From contig OX485805.1 of the NCBI GenBank assembly GCA_950295325.1, positions 22,743,501-22,807,500 of the forward strand: 64,000 bases of DNA, written 5' to 3'. Shown here one piece after another: positions 39,623 through 52,960 of the stretch. Origin of the DNA: Polytrichum commune. Taxonomy: Eukaryota; Streptophyta; Polytrichopsida; Polytrichales; Polytrichaceae. The position numbers were made by a program, and so were the translations under genes. The notes below the pieces were generated by a model. The model was not told the origin of the DNA, searched no databases, and was given only the letters and a program-made list of their open reading frames with translations. The number at the start of each line of letters is the position of its first letter. Positions within the stretch are counted from its first letter, which is position 1.

Positions 39623-42600
39623 CCTGACAACCGCCTCGGCAGCGGATGACAGGATGATTCTTCGTATGAACCGCACTTTTTGTCCACAAGTGTGTATATA
39701 TCGACTTTAATGATGCTCCAGATTGAGGACACTGGCCGCTTGGCTACCAGATCAATCAATTCCGAGTTCAACTGATGTCGGCTGAAATGTTGCCCAAATC
39801 GAAGCCTTGCTTCCTCCTGAATAACGGCCACCATCGATCGGAAGCATGGGTCCAACTTTCCGCCCATCCATGCACACCCTATTAATCTGTGCGTTATCAG
39901 GGATTTATCATCAGCACCGTTTCATTGCCTATCTTGTCATTCTTCTCAAGTTCTTGTCACCCCTGCCCTATTGGACACCAATGGAATCATGGCCTAAAGT
40001 CAGCTATAACGGTAAACCTGGCTGCATGTTTAATGACCTTGGGTTAGTAATGCTGAGTTTGAGCAGTTTCCAAATTACTCGTGGTAAGTTCGCAATCAAT
40101 TTCTGATGCCCAATAACACCTCACTGGATTCCGACATTAAACCTGGAGTAGCGACATTGTTTCCATTCTTTAGTAAGCATTATTCCTGCAGATTGGTGAG
40201 ACTTTATGCAAGCATTTGTATCACTACGGTGACGGTGCATCTTCACAAACCCTTACTATACACACTTATGTTCCAGTCTTTTTGGCACACTCTGAAACTC
40301 ATGACGCGGTCGAGTGACTGCAATTTGCACTAGCGATCTCAATTTTCTCTGTTTGATCACCCTCACTTCACCCTCAATGTGATTTGGTTACAAGGTTTCA
40401 CTAGGCCGCTTCACATGATGGCCCGTTACGCCTTCTTTCCTTTCCTTACACTGGACACAGCTGCCCGCTTCCCTATAGTAAGCATTTTTCATGGTGATAT
40501 GCAGCTGTGTTTCAACATTTTCACTTCGCAGAAAGGCATAAATGGTTTAGAATATTGCAATCTCCTACACGTTCCGTGATCCTTCGAGTAACATGTTCAA
40601 TGAGAAGCGTCACATGGAATGAGCTTTCGATTATCACAGAGATTCTCTGCAGAGTGGACTCAAACAACAGCTTTGCTATTCCGAAAACCTTAACCAACAC
40701 AGCTAATTCTACTATCCATGACAACTTCACCAACCTCCACCTGCCTTATCTAGTGCTATCTATTATCTCACTCGTTAGCAGCGATTCTGCACGTCACGAA
40801 GATAATAAAGAAAAGATCCAATAATCCAGTAATCCAGAAAATGATCCATAATTCCTTGCAATCACCTGACACCTACACATTCCGTGATTCATCGGCCATG
40901 TTCAATAAGAAGCATAACATACACACCTTCTGATCATCACCAAATAATACCCATGGAGCTTCTCAATAGACTGGGCTGATTAGGATACAGCTTGTTACCC
41001 AGACATGATTCCAAACAGAGTTGCAATCGAACAACGCAATGCATATTCTCGAATGGTACACCTGCGGATTTGGGAATGATTTTGCACAGGAAAACAAAAC
41101 CTGTATATTATTTGACAGAACTGTTCACAGAGAAGCAGAAATTCGTCACGCTATTGCTGCCTGCTTCACAGGATTCTGTACAGATATATCCTCCAGCTTG
41201 TGCGTGCTGCTAAACTTGATATCTATCACAAGGAGGATATAGAGTAGGATCACAGTTCCTCCATGAAAGAACGAAGTGAACATTTAGACAAGTCTGTGAC
41301 ACAGAGGAAGAAATGTCCACTTTTCCCTTTTCCCTCCTAGGCAAACCTCAGTCGAAAATCTCCACGCATACTCTCATATGTTAACTTTGCACATTAGGGG
41401 ATCTTTCCTAGAGGCGACAAACATATGATCCTTTGACAGAAATTTTCACGGAGGAGAAATGGCTCACACTATTTCTACTTACAAGAGATATATCTCCTTG
41501 CGCCTGCATCTAATTAAGCTCAACATGAGCTATGGCAATCAGAAACTGAGGGAGAGGCTGAATCGAAAAGTGTAGGAAATACGAGTTGATGCTCTAAATT
41601 TCACGAATTGAGTAGATGCCAAATTCATGCGGACATCATGAGTGCCTCGTGAATGAGGGTGTCATATTTTTTTTTTGCGAGTCTCTACCGTTACGGACGA
41701 CACGCGAGGACAATCGAGGCTACGAGACAACCGAGCAGACAAGAATCGCAAAGATTTTGTAGTTTCTCTTTGGGCGCAAATTAAGAAAAGAATTGCATTG
41801 CAAGAGACACACAACATTCTTCAGCATTTTACAACTCACTCTTCTATGTGAAATAATACTCTTCAATATTCTTAAATGAGCATGTCTTAATGTTGTAGAT
41901 CCAGATGATCTTTGTACTTGAGATGGCACTTCATGCAACAGTTTCGATTCAAATGGGACAATCTTCTTGTTAGTGGGAGGAGAAATCGGAGAATGGGGGA
42001 AGGAAGTTCGCAAAGTGCTATGGTTATTTTTATACCATACTGACAAGGGTGGAGCGTGTGTTGTTGAAGAATATTGATTATTCTAAGGACGGGTCATAAC
42101 ATTATTCAGATCCAGAACAATGTTATGTGGGACTAACAGTATTCCATAGAATATTCTTTGATATTTCTCACATCCAATCTGAATGTGTATCGGTGTATGA
42201 TGGGGGCTCTCAATAGGTGAGGCATGTAGGTTTGCTCTTCAAAATGCATGTTCTCTAACGCCATTATACATTGATATTTGGCCTTAGAGAATCAATACCG
42301 CACTTAATCAATGACAAGGTTCCATTGAACCAAAGATTATTTGCCACGTTCTTCCTATCTTCCTGATATGGAATTAAATAATGATTATCGTCACATAATC
42401 GACCTCCTTGGAACCCTTAAGTGAACGTCACGTACGCGAGATACAACCCCAAACCAATTATGAACTACGTTAGAATAGTCAAAGTTCAACATAATCTACA
42501 CAACGGGGTTAAAAATATGGCTATGAACTAATGGGAAAAACCCATCTTTGTGTCCTTAAGCTACAAGGACACTTGTAGGCCTTTATTGCTACATGAATTA

Positions 42601-44930
42601 TCCCATGACAACCCCAAGCCTTATTAAGTATCAAGAATGCCATGCTTAGCACAATCAGGAGCGAACTTGAAAATTCACAAATGTGGTCTTTGCTTCAAAA
42701 AGTGTGCAAAGCGGAGTTGTTGCATTATTTTATTTTATTTACTTAAATGGCGATGATTCTATTGGAAGTAAACTTACACCATACATGCACCCGTTTAGCC
42801 CAAGCAAACTTGTGAGGGAGATACACAAGTATATAAACTTTGAAGTAAGTGGCACCACACTACCTACGAGCTACCAATGAACCGAAAACCATAAGCATCA
42901 TCTAAGGCGATCACGACCACCACCTACCCCACAAATCATTTATCAAGTAAACCCAACAAAATGAGAGGTACACATGAATCATGAAGAGCTACAGGTTGTG
43001 CTTTTCTCCCAACCTTGCCTCGATGTGCACCTTCAATCACATGCAATTCAATGTGGGGTGAAGGTGCACATCACACTTTTAAGAACCCGTCATTTATAAC
43101 AAACTCTCAAGATACCAATTGAGTATAGCAGGACGCACCTTGCATCCAATTCTAATCAATCTGGTCATATTCTTGAACGCATGTAGTTTCCACCATGCAA
43201 TGAGCAAATGGGCATTGTTAGAAACCATGTTATTCCAAGAAATCCAAATTGTCAAACGGCAAACACCACCAACAAATGCCAGCTGAATTGAATGCATGGT
43301 CACCAAAGAAAGAAATGGAAAAAAACAAAACAAAATTGGATTGAAATAACATTAGCCAACTCATGTAAAATACTATTTTAAGGTATTGCAAATAGAACCA
43401 AATTGTGGGTATTTGAATTTAGAGTAGGCCTCACAGAATAAGGTTGTTGAATAAAATGCCTATCAACCGTAAGATGGCCTAATGCCTCTACAAGTTGTAC
43501 TTGATGTTTGATGGTTTAGTGCATGTGATATTATACTCACTCGGCAACCTCAATAGTACATGTCAATTTGCTGCCATATATCTAGTACCTATTTCTTCTT
43601 TGTTAATCATGAATAGCAATTGCACAAATATATGATTCTATATTGTTAATCATTTTATCATGGGAGTTATATTATTGTTTTAGTCTTTTAGTGACACCTG
43701 GAGCATCCATGCTATATCACATATCGTGTTGTACATCATCAGTTACATTCGGGCCTTAAGTTCACTATTGTTGATTCTTTACTTGGATATCAACCCAAAA
43801 GCATCAAAATCTTGAATTTGTGACTCTTCAAGCATAATATATAAAGCACGAGGGTGCTATACCCAACACCCCCACTCAAAACCAACACCAATGCACATCT
43901 TGTATTTCCATATCCACTAAACACCGTATAGTGTCTGAATGTCCCCAACACAAAGCAGGGGTAGATTTGGGTGGAATGTGGGTTGGTTTTAGGCATATGT
44001 GGGATTGGATTTAGGCAAGTGTCGAAACATAGCTAGGGGTAACACCCAGGTGTCATTAGGTGTTATTAAGTGTCATAACAATACTCATGCCAAGATACTT
44101 TTAAGCACACTGAAACGAAGTGACATTAGATGACACTGATAGTGAATCTGTTGATCAATATTGTCACAGAGCATCAAAAAAATTGTCATACCTCAAGTAG
44201 GGTGAGTGACACTAAATACCACAAACGGTGTAGTTATGTGCCAAATTTTAAATGCCAGGTTGTGGCCACCCATGCAAAACTATAGCATTTAACACTAGTT
44301 AAGTCGACTGGCAATTTGACCGGTCAACACCCAAATAAATTCGCTTTGTTAAGACCTTTAAGAACTGACATGCTTGCCAAGTGCTGATAGCGTTTGATAC
44401 TCGCATGTGCCTTCAATTATTTCTACATCACACCAGAAATAAGTGGAATTATTGTCGATGTGCCAGAAAATCAATATAAGGGGGTTGCAATCTCACTAAG
44501 ATCCACATGGCTCAGAAGTTTTGATTAGCATAGTTAACTGCTTCAAAAAGACTCAGTTCACATTGAGCTAGATTCTACTTAGTTACAAGACATCTGCAAC
44601 AGATATTCCATACATAAAGAGCAGATAAACCTGTAAATAAAACTCCATCTGAAAAAATGGAATACCGTTTTGAAATTTAGGATTCAATTCCACCACATCT
44701 GGGTGATCCCTGGCAGAAGAAATCAATTGCTGATTGTACACTCTCCCTCCATTACAAGGGAGGGGCATGAAGATTAGTTCCCTCTATGAGGAGCAGTGAC
44801 ACTGTTCAATTATAGATGACTCAAGTTTGATAAGAAAAAAAGGCCGCATGAATCAAAAAAAAAAAGGAAAGTAGGTGATCCTTGTATCTGGAAGGATGTG
44901 AATGCAATTGTGTGACAACCAAATAACCCT
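39623..44930. other. TPI upstream / BOP1 downstream intergenic region
   Basis: No gene supported. An 82-codon frame at 39867-39619 just upstream of TPI ends with a TGA overlapping the TPI ATG (ATGA). Around 40565-40930 two diverged copies of a 'cctacac(a/g)ttccgtgat' unit occur about 300 bp apart. A perfect 14-bp inverted repeat GATGTGCACCTTCA lies at 43022-43035 / 43059-43072. 44080-44240 matches 32740-32985. Confidence 0.35.
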
Positions 44931-44935
44931 GTCAT

Positions 44936-47900
44936 TTAGTTGCAATACAACTTAACAAGAGTGTCCGCTCCTGCAGTGAACAACCATGGCTGCTTAGGAT
45001 GAAACACGCAATCCATTACACCTGCCACCACAAGAACACGTATGTTAGTCAATCTACAGTTGCCTAGGCCAGTTGCATCAAGTACATCACAAGTGAATCA
45101 TTGAACCAGCGAAGTGCAGCAAATTTTGCAGATAAAGACTTTGGAAATAGAAAAAAAAAATCCTGGTAACCTGGAATCCCAACTCACCTTTTGTACCAAC
45201 TGATTTATGGCCAAGTAAGAATTTTAATGGAACAATCAGAGGATTTTGTAGTAGATCAGAATAAACCATGCCGTGGAAAACATTTGCAGACCCATCATCA
45301 GAACAAGAGGCAAAAAGAGGGTATGTCTTGTGGTATGCCACTGCTCTTATGTCCTTTGTATGATTCCTGTTCAGATCCAAGAGTAAATCGTATCAGACAA
45401 AACCTAAAGAAATCTGAGAATGAATCTGACTGCAACATAACGGATCCTACAAATATTTAGTAGAACTGCAAACCATCAGATCGACAATAAGAGCATAATG
45501 CACCTCCATAAATCTAACAGACACAACCAAAACCCTACCACCGGAAAAACCTTACTTACTTGAAGGACTTGTATGGTTTGGTTGATAGGTCCATGTCAAA
45601 CCAAACCATCTTTGATTCTTGACTACCCAAGATCAGGTTGTCTCCTGCAAGGCCACTCAAATGTTTAGTCCAACAAATTGATATGTAGTAGATAAAACCA
45701 AAACTAAAAAAATTGATATGATAATTACATACCTCCAGGATGAATTGCCATTGAGGAGATTTCATTGAGGCTGGTCATTAGCTTCTTCGAAAGCTGTTGT
45801 TTTGCCAAGTTGTAGATGCGCACATGCATCTTTGTGGCAACAAACATAAATGGTCGTTGAGGGTGGAACAACACTTGCACAACACGCCCATGGTGCTTCC
45901 GGAATGGATTTTGTGATTGCTGTTTTGTGAGCTGGTGTACTAGCACTGATTTGGTGTTCCGTGCTGACAAAAAGTTAAGGTACATCAATGAACTTTATCT
46001 CCTCTAAAAGCTTCACACAAACACAACATGAATAGATCCATGAAAATAAATAAAGAAAATGCAGTGAGGATATCATCAGGAGCAACAGTGGAGAAGTAGT
46101 CCCCCTTATGATGCCACGTAAGTGTATGTACCACCTACAATACCAACAGACATTAGAATGTACTCGCCTTAAAAGAGCAACAATCTGTTTATTACATTAG
46201 TCTCTAGTGTCTCTAGCATCCAGCAATTACAGAACCAAAAGGATAAACTACAACTTGTAGTTTGGGCATCTCTGACAGTGATTGCACCAAGAAAGCCTGC
46301 CAATCAGTTAAGACTATAAAGCCTGTGCCCGATTATAAATCTTCAGTCATGCAAAACATAAGATGATAGAATTCATACAAATTGTAGTCGTAATCTTAAG
46401 CTTTTAAACTTCTCATCCACATTCCATGTTGCTAACGGCGATGTGTCTGCAAACAGAAAACTTTCACTGGTTAGGAAAATTTACATACAGAGAGACACAA
46501 CCTGCCTCAAGGGTAGATGTAACAAGTTTTTTCATACATACATTCTGAATGCATAATTTTCTTGAAGCAGAGAGTAGAAGTTGACATACTTGGTTCATTC
46601 TCAGGAACTTCAACATTTTTAAGCGACAGCAAGGAAGAAACACTAGCATTTGCCTCCTCATCCCCCAGCTCTGTAGGAAGTAATACGACATCTTTTTCCC
46701 TGTCATGATCATCAAAACTTATTAGGGGAGAGTGAAAAACAGATCCAAAACAATAAATCACATAAAGAAAATCAAATGTGGATGAGAATGGAAAGTGCAT
46801 ACACAGCAACAGCAAGTATGCTAATTGTTGGGTTCGGATTCCACTGCACTTTGCGAACTTTTGCACCCATCTCCCACACTTTTCGACATCGGCCAGATTG
46901 AACTTCCCAGAGCCGAACAGTACCATCATCCGAACCTACATGATTGTGGCACATCCTCTGGTATAAGGTACAACACAAAGAAAGAGAAACACAAAAAAAA
47001 AACAAACACAAAAACGAAGGATTCCAAACCACAAGAGTCTTGAGAAAATCAACCATGCGTATCATATACTTACAGCCCCACTACATCTCAACTCCACATC
47101 TTCTAGAGTTTGTCAAAGTGTTCTGCTAGTTTATGACACCTAAGCCCACTTGTGCATATAAAACAACAGCCTTCCACCTTTATATGATAACTAATTATGG
47201 TACTTGTGTGGCTTGCAAAAGTTTTGCAGTGGAAATTTGGATGGGTGCCACACAGGTACTTTATAGCTCCCTGAAGGTCAACCAACCAATCCCTGGATGA
47301 AATTCACATGCTAATTGATAATGATCAATGCTCAACACCATAACTACTGTAGTTACCGAATTGCTCCAATACTCTGCACCACACTACTTTTCAACCCACA
47401 AATTTACTATCTGGGATTAAGAACGACAGTTTCGCAACACATAAGAAGGGTTTAAACTTGCCACCATCTTTTGGCACAACAAGTGAATATAAAAAAACAA
47501 GACTGTTGTAGCTAGTAATAAATGATCACCAGAACTACCTCCATACCTCCAATTAAGTAAGCTTTCACATACTACATTTACCACTGCTGCTTCTAGTTAA
47601 GTGGCAGGATACTCAAGTATCACTTCTGATCAGGAAAAATAAGTGAGGCATCAGGCTACTTTTAACTTGCACTCAGCTTGACTGTTGTCAGCCATCATGA
47701 AAAGTTTCTCATCTTTTGCATCTTCTGGATGAGTGATGGATAGTAAAGTCATAGCTTCTTTATCAGAAAGAATAGGCAACTTCATGATCTAGCTTGTAAG
47801 CTATACCAGTCCAACACTCATAAGAAATCAGGAGGAGGCTTTCAGGGATACAGGGGATACTTGCAAATAGAAGGTGAGGCATCAGGCTACTTTTAACTTG

Positions 47901-50900
47901 CACTCAGATTGACTGTTGTCAGCCATCATGAAAAGTTTCTCATCTTTTGCATCTTCTGGTTGAGTGATGGATAGTAAAGTCATAGCTTCTTATCAGAAAG
48001 AATAGGCAACTTCATAATCTAGCTTGTAAGCTATACCAGTCCAATACTCATAAGAAATCAGGAGGAGGCTTTCAGGGATACAGGGGATACTTGCATATAG
48101 AAGGTGAGGCATCAGGCTACTTTTAACTTGCACTCAGATTGACTGTTGTCAGCCATCATGGAAAAGATTCTCATCTTTTGCCTCAAACATCTAACCAAAT
48201 GATCTCCACTGACTAGTAACCACCCCATTTACTGTAGACTCCTAGTGACAACAGGAGGAATCAGGATTTCAAATCAAACACAAAACGCTCAAAATCACTG
48301 AATCTCCTTCCTTGGGAAGGACCACCATTAGCATATTTTACCAATCATACGATGTCTTCATCACTCACATAAATACCAACATTGAGCAACTCAGTAGATA
48401 CTACCAAATGTGCTTACAAATGTGTGACAGGCATCAGGCTACTTTTAACTTACACTTAGCTGACCAATTCCAAAGTCATCATGAAAAGTTTCTCATCAGT
48501 TGCCATCGCAATTCTGGGAGATTTGATTAAATCCTATAATCTACCAAAAATCTCAAGAACAGACAAACAACAACCAGCTGCAGAAAAATAAAACAAATAT
48601 AAGTCAACATTCAACCATTATAACAAACCAATTACCTGTTGCCAGCCATTCTCCAGAAGTGTCAGTACACAGTGTTGTAACAATTCCAGTATGACCCCGA
48701 TATTCCATATAGCAAGTTGACGGATAAGGCTGCAAGTCTTTTGGCTTAGGCAGCTTTGGTATAAGTGTCTCAGGATCAATATCTATCTGGAGTCACAAAT
48801 GCAAGAGCAGAGTTGCAGATTAACCACACCCAAAGCATATTTCAGTGTCCATAGCATAGGTCAGAAATATATCCAGACTGCCAACCATTTTGCATTTTCT
48901 TCTATAAGCCACAGTAAGGTACTCAGCAAGACACTCCTATTATAGAAGCCCACAATATCTCAACTGCATATATTTTTCACAAAACCAATAGATCCAGAGC
49001 AAGGCCCAAGAGCACTCACCCTTTTCTTCTTTGCACGAGGACACAAATAGAGATCTAGACAACGCTCAAATAACTCCTTAATATAGTTCGGATAAGCTGG
49101 AACCTGGCGAAGTGATGGAAATCTGCATTCAACAATAGAGACATTCTCAACTATTGAGGATAATAAATTTGGGCATTATTATGTTTCACCTTTACCAAAC
49201 TCCCTAAAGAAGAAACTCAAACAAAAGGGTCCAGATATGGTATCACAAGCAAGGAATCCCACATTGCTGGATGAGGTACTTACTGTTTCGGCAGAAACTT
49301 TGGTCTATCTTCTTCATACATCAATTCATAGGACTTTACTTCCTCTTTGGAGGGAATATATTCCAGTGGAGGGTTGAATGATTCCTCGTGCCCTGCACAA
49401 CAGACATATTGGCAAAAATGCTGAAGTATGCACCAAAAGTGTGGTGACCAGGTACCTAAAGTGGATAGACTTCAAGTATTCACATCTAACTGTGGAAACT
49501 GCAAAAAAGGAGTAGAACGAGGCTCAGTAATAAATCAGTCTACAGGCACAAGCAGAGTTTGCATATACCTGGTAGTTTAGTCTTTGGAGCAGGAATATAG
49601 GCTAGTCCGTTAGCAGTCTTATCTGATGTTTGTAAATCATCACCCCAGATCATATAGAACTTGGGCTTTTCTTTGGGCTTATCCAGCTTGATCCATCCTT
49701 TCCTTATAGCCCGGACAAGTTTCACAACCTGAGATGTTCATCAACAGCTAATTAGTCTCTCATTCTTTATTACCTGAACATATAAGGTCAGAGGCAAACA
49801 ACAACATGGGAAGACCTCCAACAAATTGGTTTTTAAGCTTGTGAATATTATTTCAATCCTAAACACCTAATCACAATATCCAACCACCAAAGAGTGAAAG
49901 CATTCTACAACATACACTTCAGACGCTAACACATCTGTAGTCTGGTATCGTCAAAATCTAACATTCTAATTGTTTTCTTGTATCCACTAATCAAAGCCCC
50001 CCCTATATGGCAATTCCAGTCATCTTGATGTTTCCAAGACAGAAGGACATTAATCCAACCACTAGAGAGCATTTAGAAGTCAAATTAGTACCTTCTTAGC
50101 CTCCCACTTAGAGGGAATGAATCGTCGCTTAGGCTCCGGAGCAGCTGAAAGAGGGTGCCCTTTGTCCTCGTACTCAAACCAGTCAACATATGGCTTCACC
50201 AGACAAAAGGAAAAAGTCAAGAATAGCACACTTGAACATTCTAAAACTTAGGACAAAATATCAACCAACACTAACAACTCAAGATGATGATTATAAAGTG
50301 TCCCAATGATAATATCTAGGTTGCACTAAACAATACAGCCCAAGAATACTTCAAGATTCACACCAAAGAAACAGTATGCTTGCAAGGCCATTGAACTCAC
50401 AAACCTCATAAGGATTAACATCTGCATGAGGGATTTTCCCTTGCCGAATTCGGCGAATCATGTCCACTTCCTCCTTGGTAAGCTCCACCTCTTCATCATT
50501 GTACTCATCATAAACCTTCCTCCTGTACTCATCACGAATTGCAAGACCTCTTAAACAAAGAGGCTGCCATACTGAACAACTATTCTTCTGCCACTTAGAA
50601 GCTGTGAATCGGTGTGACTGTCCGACTATCATCTAAATAACGGAGATAGTTCCTCAAGTAAGCAGGACAACAATTGAACTAGAGATGCCTGTAGCGTTGG
50701 CAGATTGTCATTTATGTCAACTCGTAGAAAAGCTTGAACAGCTTGCTCCAGAACAATTAGTCTTAAGAACCATAAGCTGGTACTTCAAGTATAGAATAAT
50801 GTCATGGCTGTCAAAAAAATTCTTGTGTGCTTCAGGGTGCAAATCTGAACCCACATTTCTCAAAGCTGAAATACAGAAGTTCACATGGATCCCTCACCAT

Positions 50901-51947
50901 TCATTGGCATCGTCGGTGCGTGCCAAAAATGTGTCAAGCTCGTCCCGTCGCTCTTTCTTCCTGATCTTTTTACCTTCCTTGGTATAACCGATGTGCTCCT
51001 CATGTTTGTACCACTCCAGTGGCACCTCTCCAACTGTGTTCCTATCCGGGACCTGCCGAGAGAATTATAAAATGATCCTTACAAGGTGACAATTGAAGTA
51101 CCTTCAAATTTCTAAAAACAGAATATGGTTTTAATACAGAAGACGCCCTAGAACTCCATACTAAACTAGAGGATTGCTGCACCATGTGCAAAGGGAAGAT
51201 ATGCTCACACGAAATCTTACACCTTGCCAATCTTACCAATTCCGGACTGCCATTTTATACTGCTCACAGGATTAATTTATCAAATTAACATATGCCTCAG
51301 AAAAAAATTGCATTCAAAGTTCCCTACATCAAATTAGGGCACACAATGACAAACCTCGTCTTCGGAAGAATCGCTCTCGTTGACTTTGGGCCTGCCATCA
51401 GAACCCTCACTTTCGCCATCCACGGCATCCCCATTTCTACCTTCATGCCTTTCTACCTCACCAGCATCTGCTTCTTCAGCATTTAAATAATCTATCATAG
51501 CATTCCGAATCTCTCCCACATCTTCATCCTCCTCCCCTTCCTCCTCTTCATCTCCTTCATCGGCAGAGGAGTACTCTCCAGACCTGATGCACATGCAAAA
51601 CACATAAACCAATAAATAAAATCAACGTTCCAGTGATTGCCCTCCTTCTTCAGCTGATTCAGCTAAAATGAACTCAAAGAGCACACTAACCTGTCCGATT
51701 CATCCTCCCCATCGTAGTCGCTATCAGCCTCGTCCTCCTCACTCCCATCCTCCACTGTCACACCATCCTCGCCCTCGGATTCGACCGCATCATCATCGCT
51801 CTCGGCCTCGGAATCGCTGTCGTCTCCAGCGACAATGACATCCGGAATGGGTCCATCTTCCTCAACAACAACATCGGCAGGTTCTTCTTGCAGCAGAGGA
51901 GAGGGCGGACCTTGTGACCTCAACTTGCGTTTCGCAAGCTTGGCCAT
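44936..51947 (-). CDS. BOP1: Ribosome biogenesis protein BOP1 (block of proliferation 1)
   Basis: BOP1 (Erb1 in yeast) is the WD40 member of the PeBoW complex with Pescadillo and WDR12, needed in the nucleolus for 27S pre-rRNA processing and 60S assembly. Seventeen exons: 51947-51691, 51583-51355, 51052-50898, 50522-50405, 50193-50092, 49728-49569, 49392-49284, 49122-49020, 48786-48636, 46935-46803, 46699-46590, 46446-46379, 46134-46074, 45960-45733, 45644-45560, 45366-45197, 45021-44936, giving 774 aa. The N-terminus is basic then very acidic (Asp/Glu/Ser runs in exons 1-2). The BOP1NT region follows ([51 protein letters not shown]), then WD40 repeats ([36 protein letters not shown]). All introns are GT-AG except intron 13, which is AT-AC. 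Exon phases are fully consistent; the gene looks functional. Confidence 0.95.
45961..46073 (-). other. U12-type (AT-AC) intron 13 of BOP1
   Basis: A 113-nt intron that begins ATATCCTCAC and ends ..GTCAGCAC. A branch-point motif ACCTTAACTTT at 45981-45971 sits about 14 nt from the 3' end. The U12 consensus is ATATCCTT at the 5' site, TTCCTTAAC at the branch and AC at the 3' end. The exon join gives ..[15 protein letters not shown].., the conserved BOP1 sequence, and no GT-AG alternative keeps the frame. Confidence 0.9.
47643..48180 (-). repeat. Tandem repeat of about 231 bp in BOP1 intron 9
   Basis: Units start at 47643, 47874 and 48104 ('gtgaggcatcaggctacttttaacttgc'). The first two are complete and nearly identical; the third stops near 48180. 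A more diverged fragment of the same unit is at about 48429-48505. The array explains much of the 1.7 kb length of intron 9 (48635-46936). Confidence 0.9.
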
Positions 51948-52074
51948 TCCAATTCTTCTTCTACTTCTTCAGAATCAGTGTAATGTCTGGTTCATTGCAT
52001 GATGAAATTTTCTTGTTGACAAGGTGACCGAAGTTCCGAGAGAGAGGAGAGACGGAACAGGGCATTGGGAGGCG

Positions 52075-52096
52075 CTAAACCCTAAACCCTAAACCC
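52075..52096 (+). promoter_or_regulatory. Telo-box cluster upstream of BOP1
   Basis: Three consecutive CTAAACCC units, about 130-150 bp upstream of the BOP1 ATG. The telo box (AAACCCTAA) is a known element of plant promoters for ribosomal-protein and ribosome-biogenesis genes. Short internal array, not a chromosome end. Confidence 0.75.
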
Positions 52097-52229
52097 AAGG
52101 TGGGGGGGAGGAGAGAGCGTCCGCCACTTCTGGCCCGGGCACCCATAAAAATAAATCCCCACCGCCCAGGAAAAAAAAAATCAATTACTCCGAAAATGAT
52201 TCTTACCTGGTCACTCTTCAAGAAGGCTG

Positions 52230-52960
52230 TTAACCCTTGTTATCCCCAAGGTTTTGTATCTGGTATAAAGTGGGACCTGCAAGCTTCCTTTATGAAATAT
52301 CAATGAAGATACATTAGTTTGCCTAGATATTTTGTAGATGTGTTCATTGTATGCAAGCTTATGACACATTTCTAAATGCATATTTGAATATGATCATATG
52401 TATAGAGTGTAAACAACATTTGCTAACAAAATTGAAAGCTTGTCATTTGGTTCATCAAAGATGATGTTTTGTTTCTAACTTAATTTTCATGCATACATGC
52501 TCATGATACACATACCAAATTCAAACATGAATGATGCAATTCTCATGTCTCATGAATTAATTTAACTTTAAGGCTTTGAAAATCAATATTAAAATAAATT
52601 GTATATTTTATTATATATTTTTCTTGTGAATAGAGAAAAATCCCCAACAACTTGTCTTTGGAGATAAACACCACCTATAGATTGGAATAAATAGTTTTCA
52701 TGAATATAATTACTCGTTCACTGGTTATAAGCTCAATGAAGAACCAAAAATAATTTGGTAAACCCAAATACACTTTTCAAAACATCATCATAAACGCAAA
52801 CCTTGCACTCTCCCCCCAATAAGTATTCCTTTTTTTCAAAAATGACCTCCAACTGTGTGTCTCGGGATAGTACCCTTGAGCTCTAGACCACAATGTGGTC
52901 TCAAATATCATTTGGGGTTAAGTTAACAATCACACCAATTTCAACTTCAAAGATCAATGG
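52230..52960 (+). repeat. Dispersed repeat flanking the PPR gene, left copy
   Basis: Shares an ordered series of words with 58440-59840: 'ttgcctagatattttgtagatgtg', 'aatatgatcatatgtata', 'tcatcaaagat..tgttttgtttctaactta', 'gagctc.agaccacaa..ca', 'tt.ggggttaag'. Same orientation on both sides of the PPR gene. Confidence 0.6.

Noticed and set aside
43094-43333. Minus-strand frame of 79 codons as a LINE RT fragment
   Set aside because: Only a vague resemblance (WISWNNMVSNNAHLL, KNMTRLIRIGCK); no RT motif could be supported.
52075-52096. Interstitial telomere or chromosome-end remnant
   Set aside because: Only three repeat units, placed at promoter distance from BOP1; a telo-box promoter element is the simpler reading.
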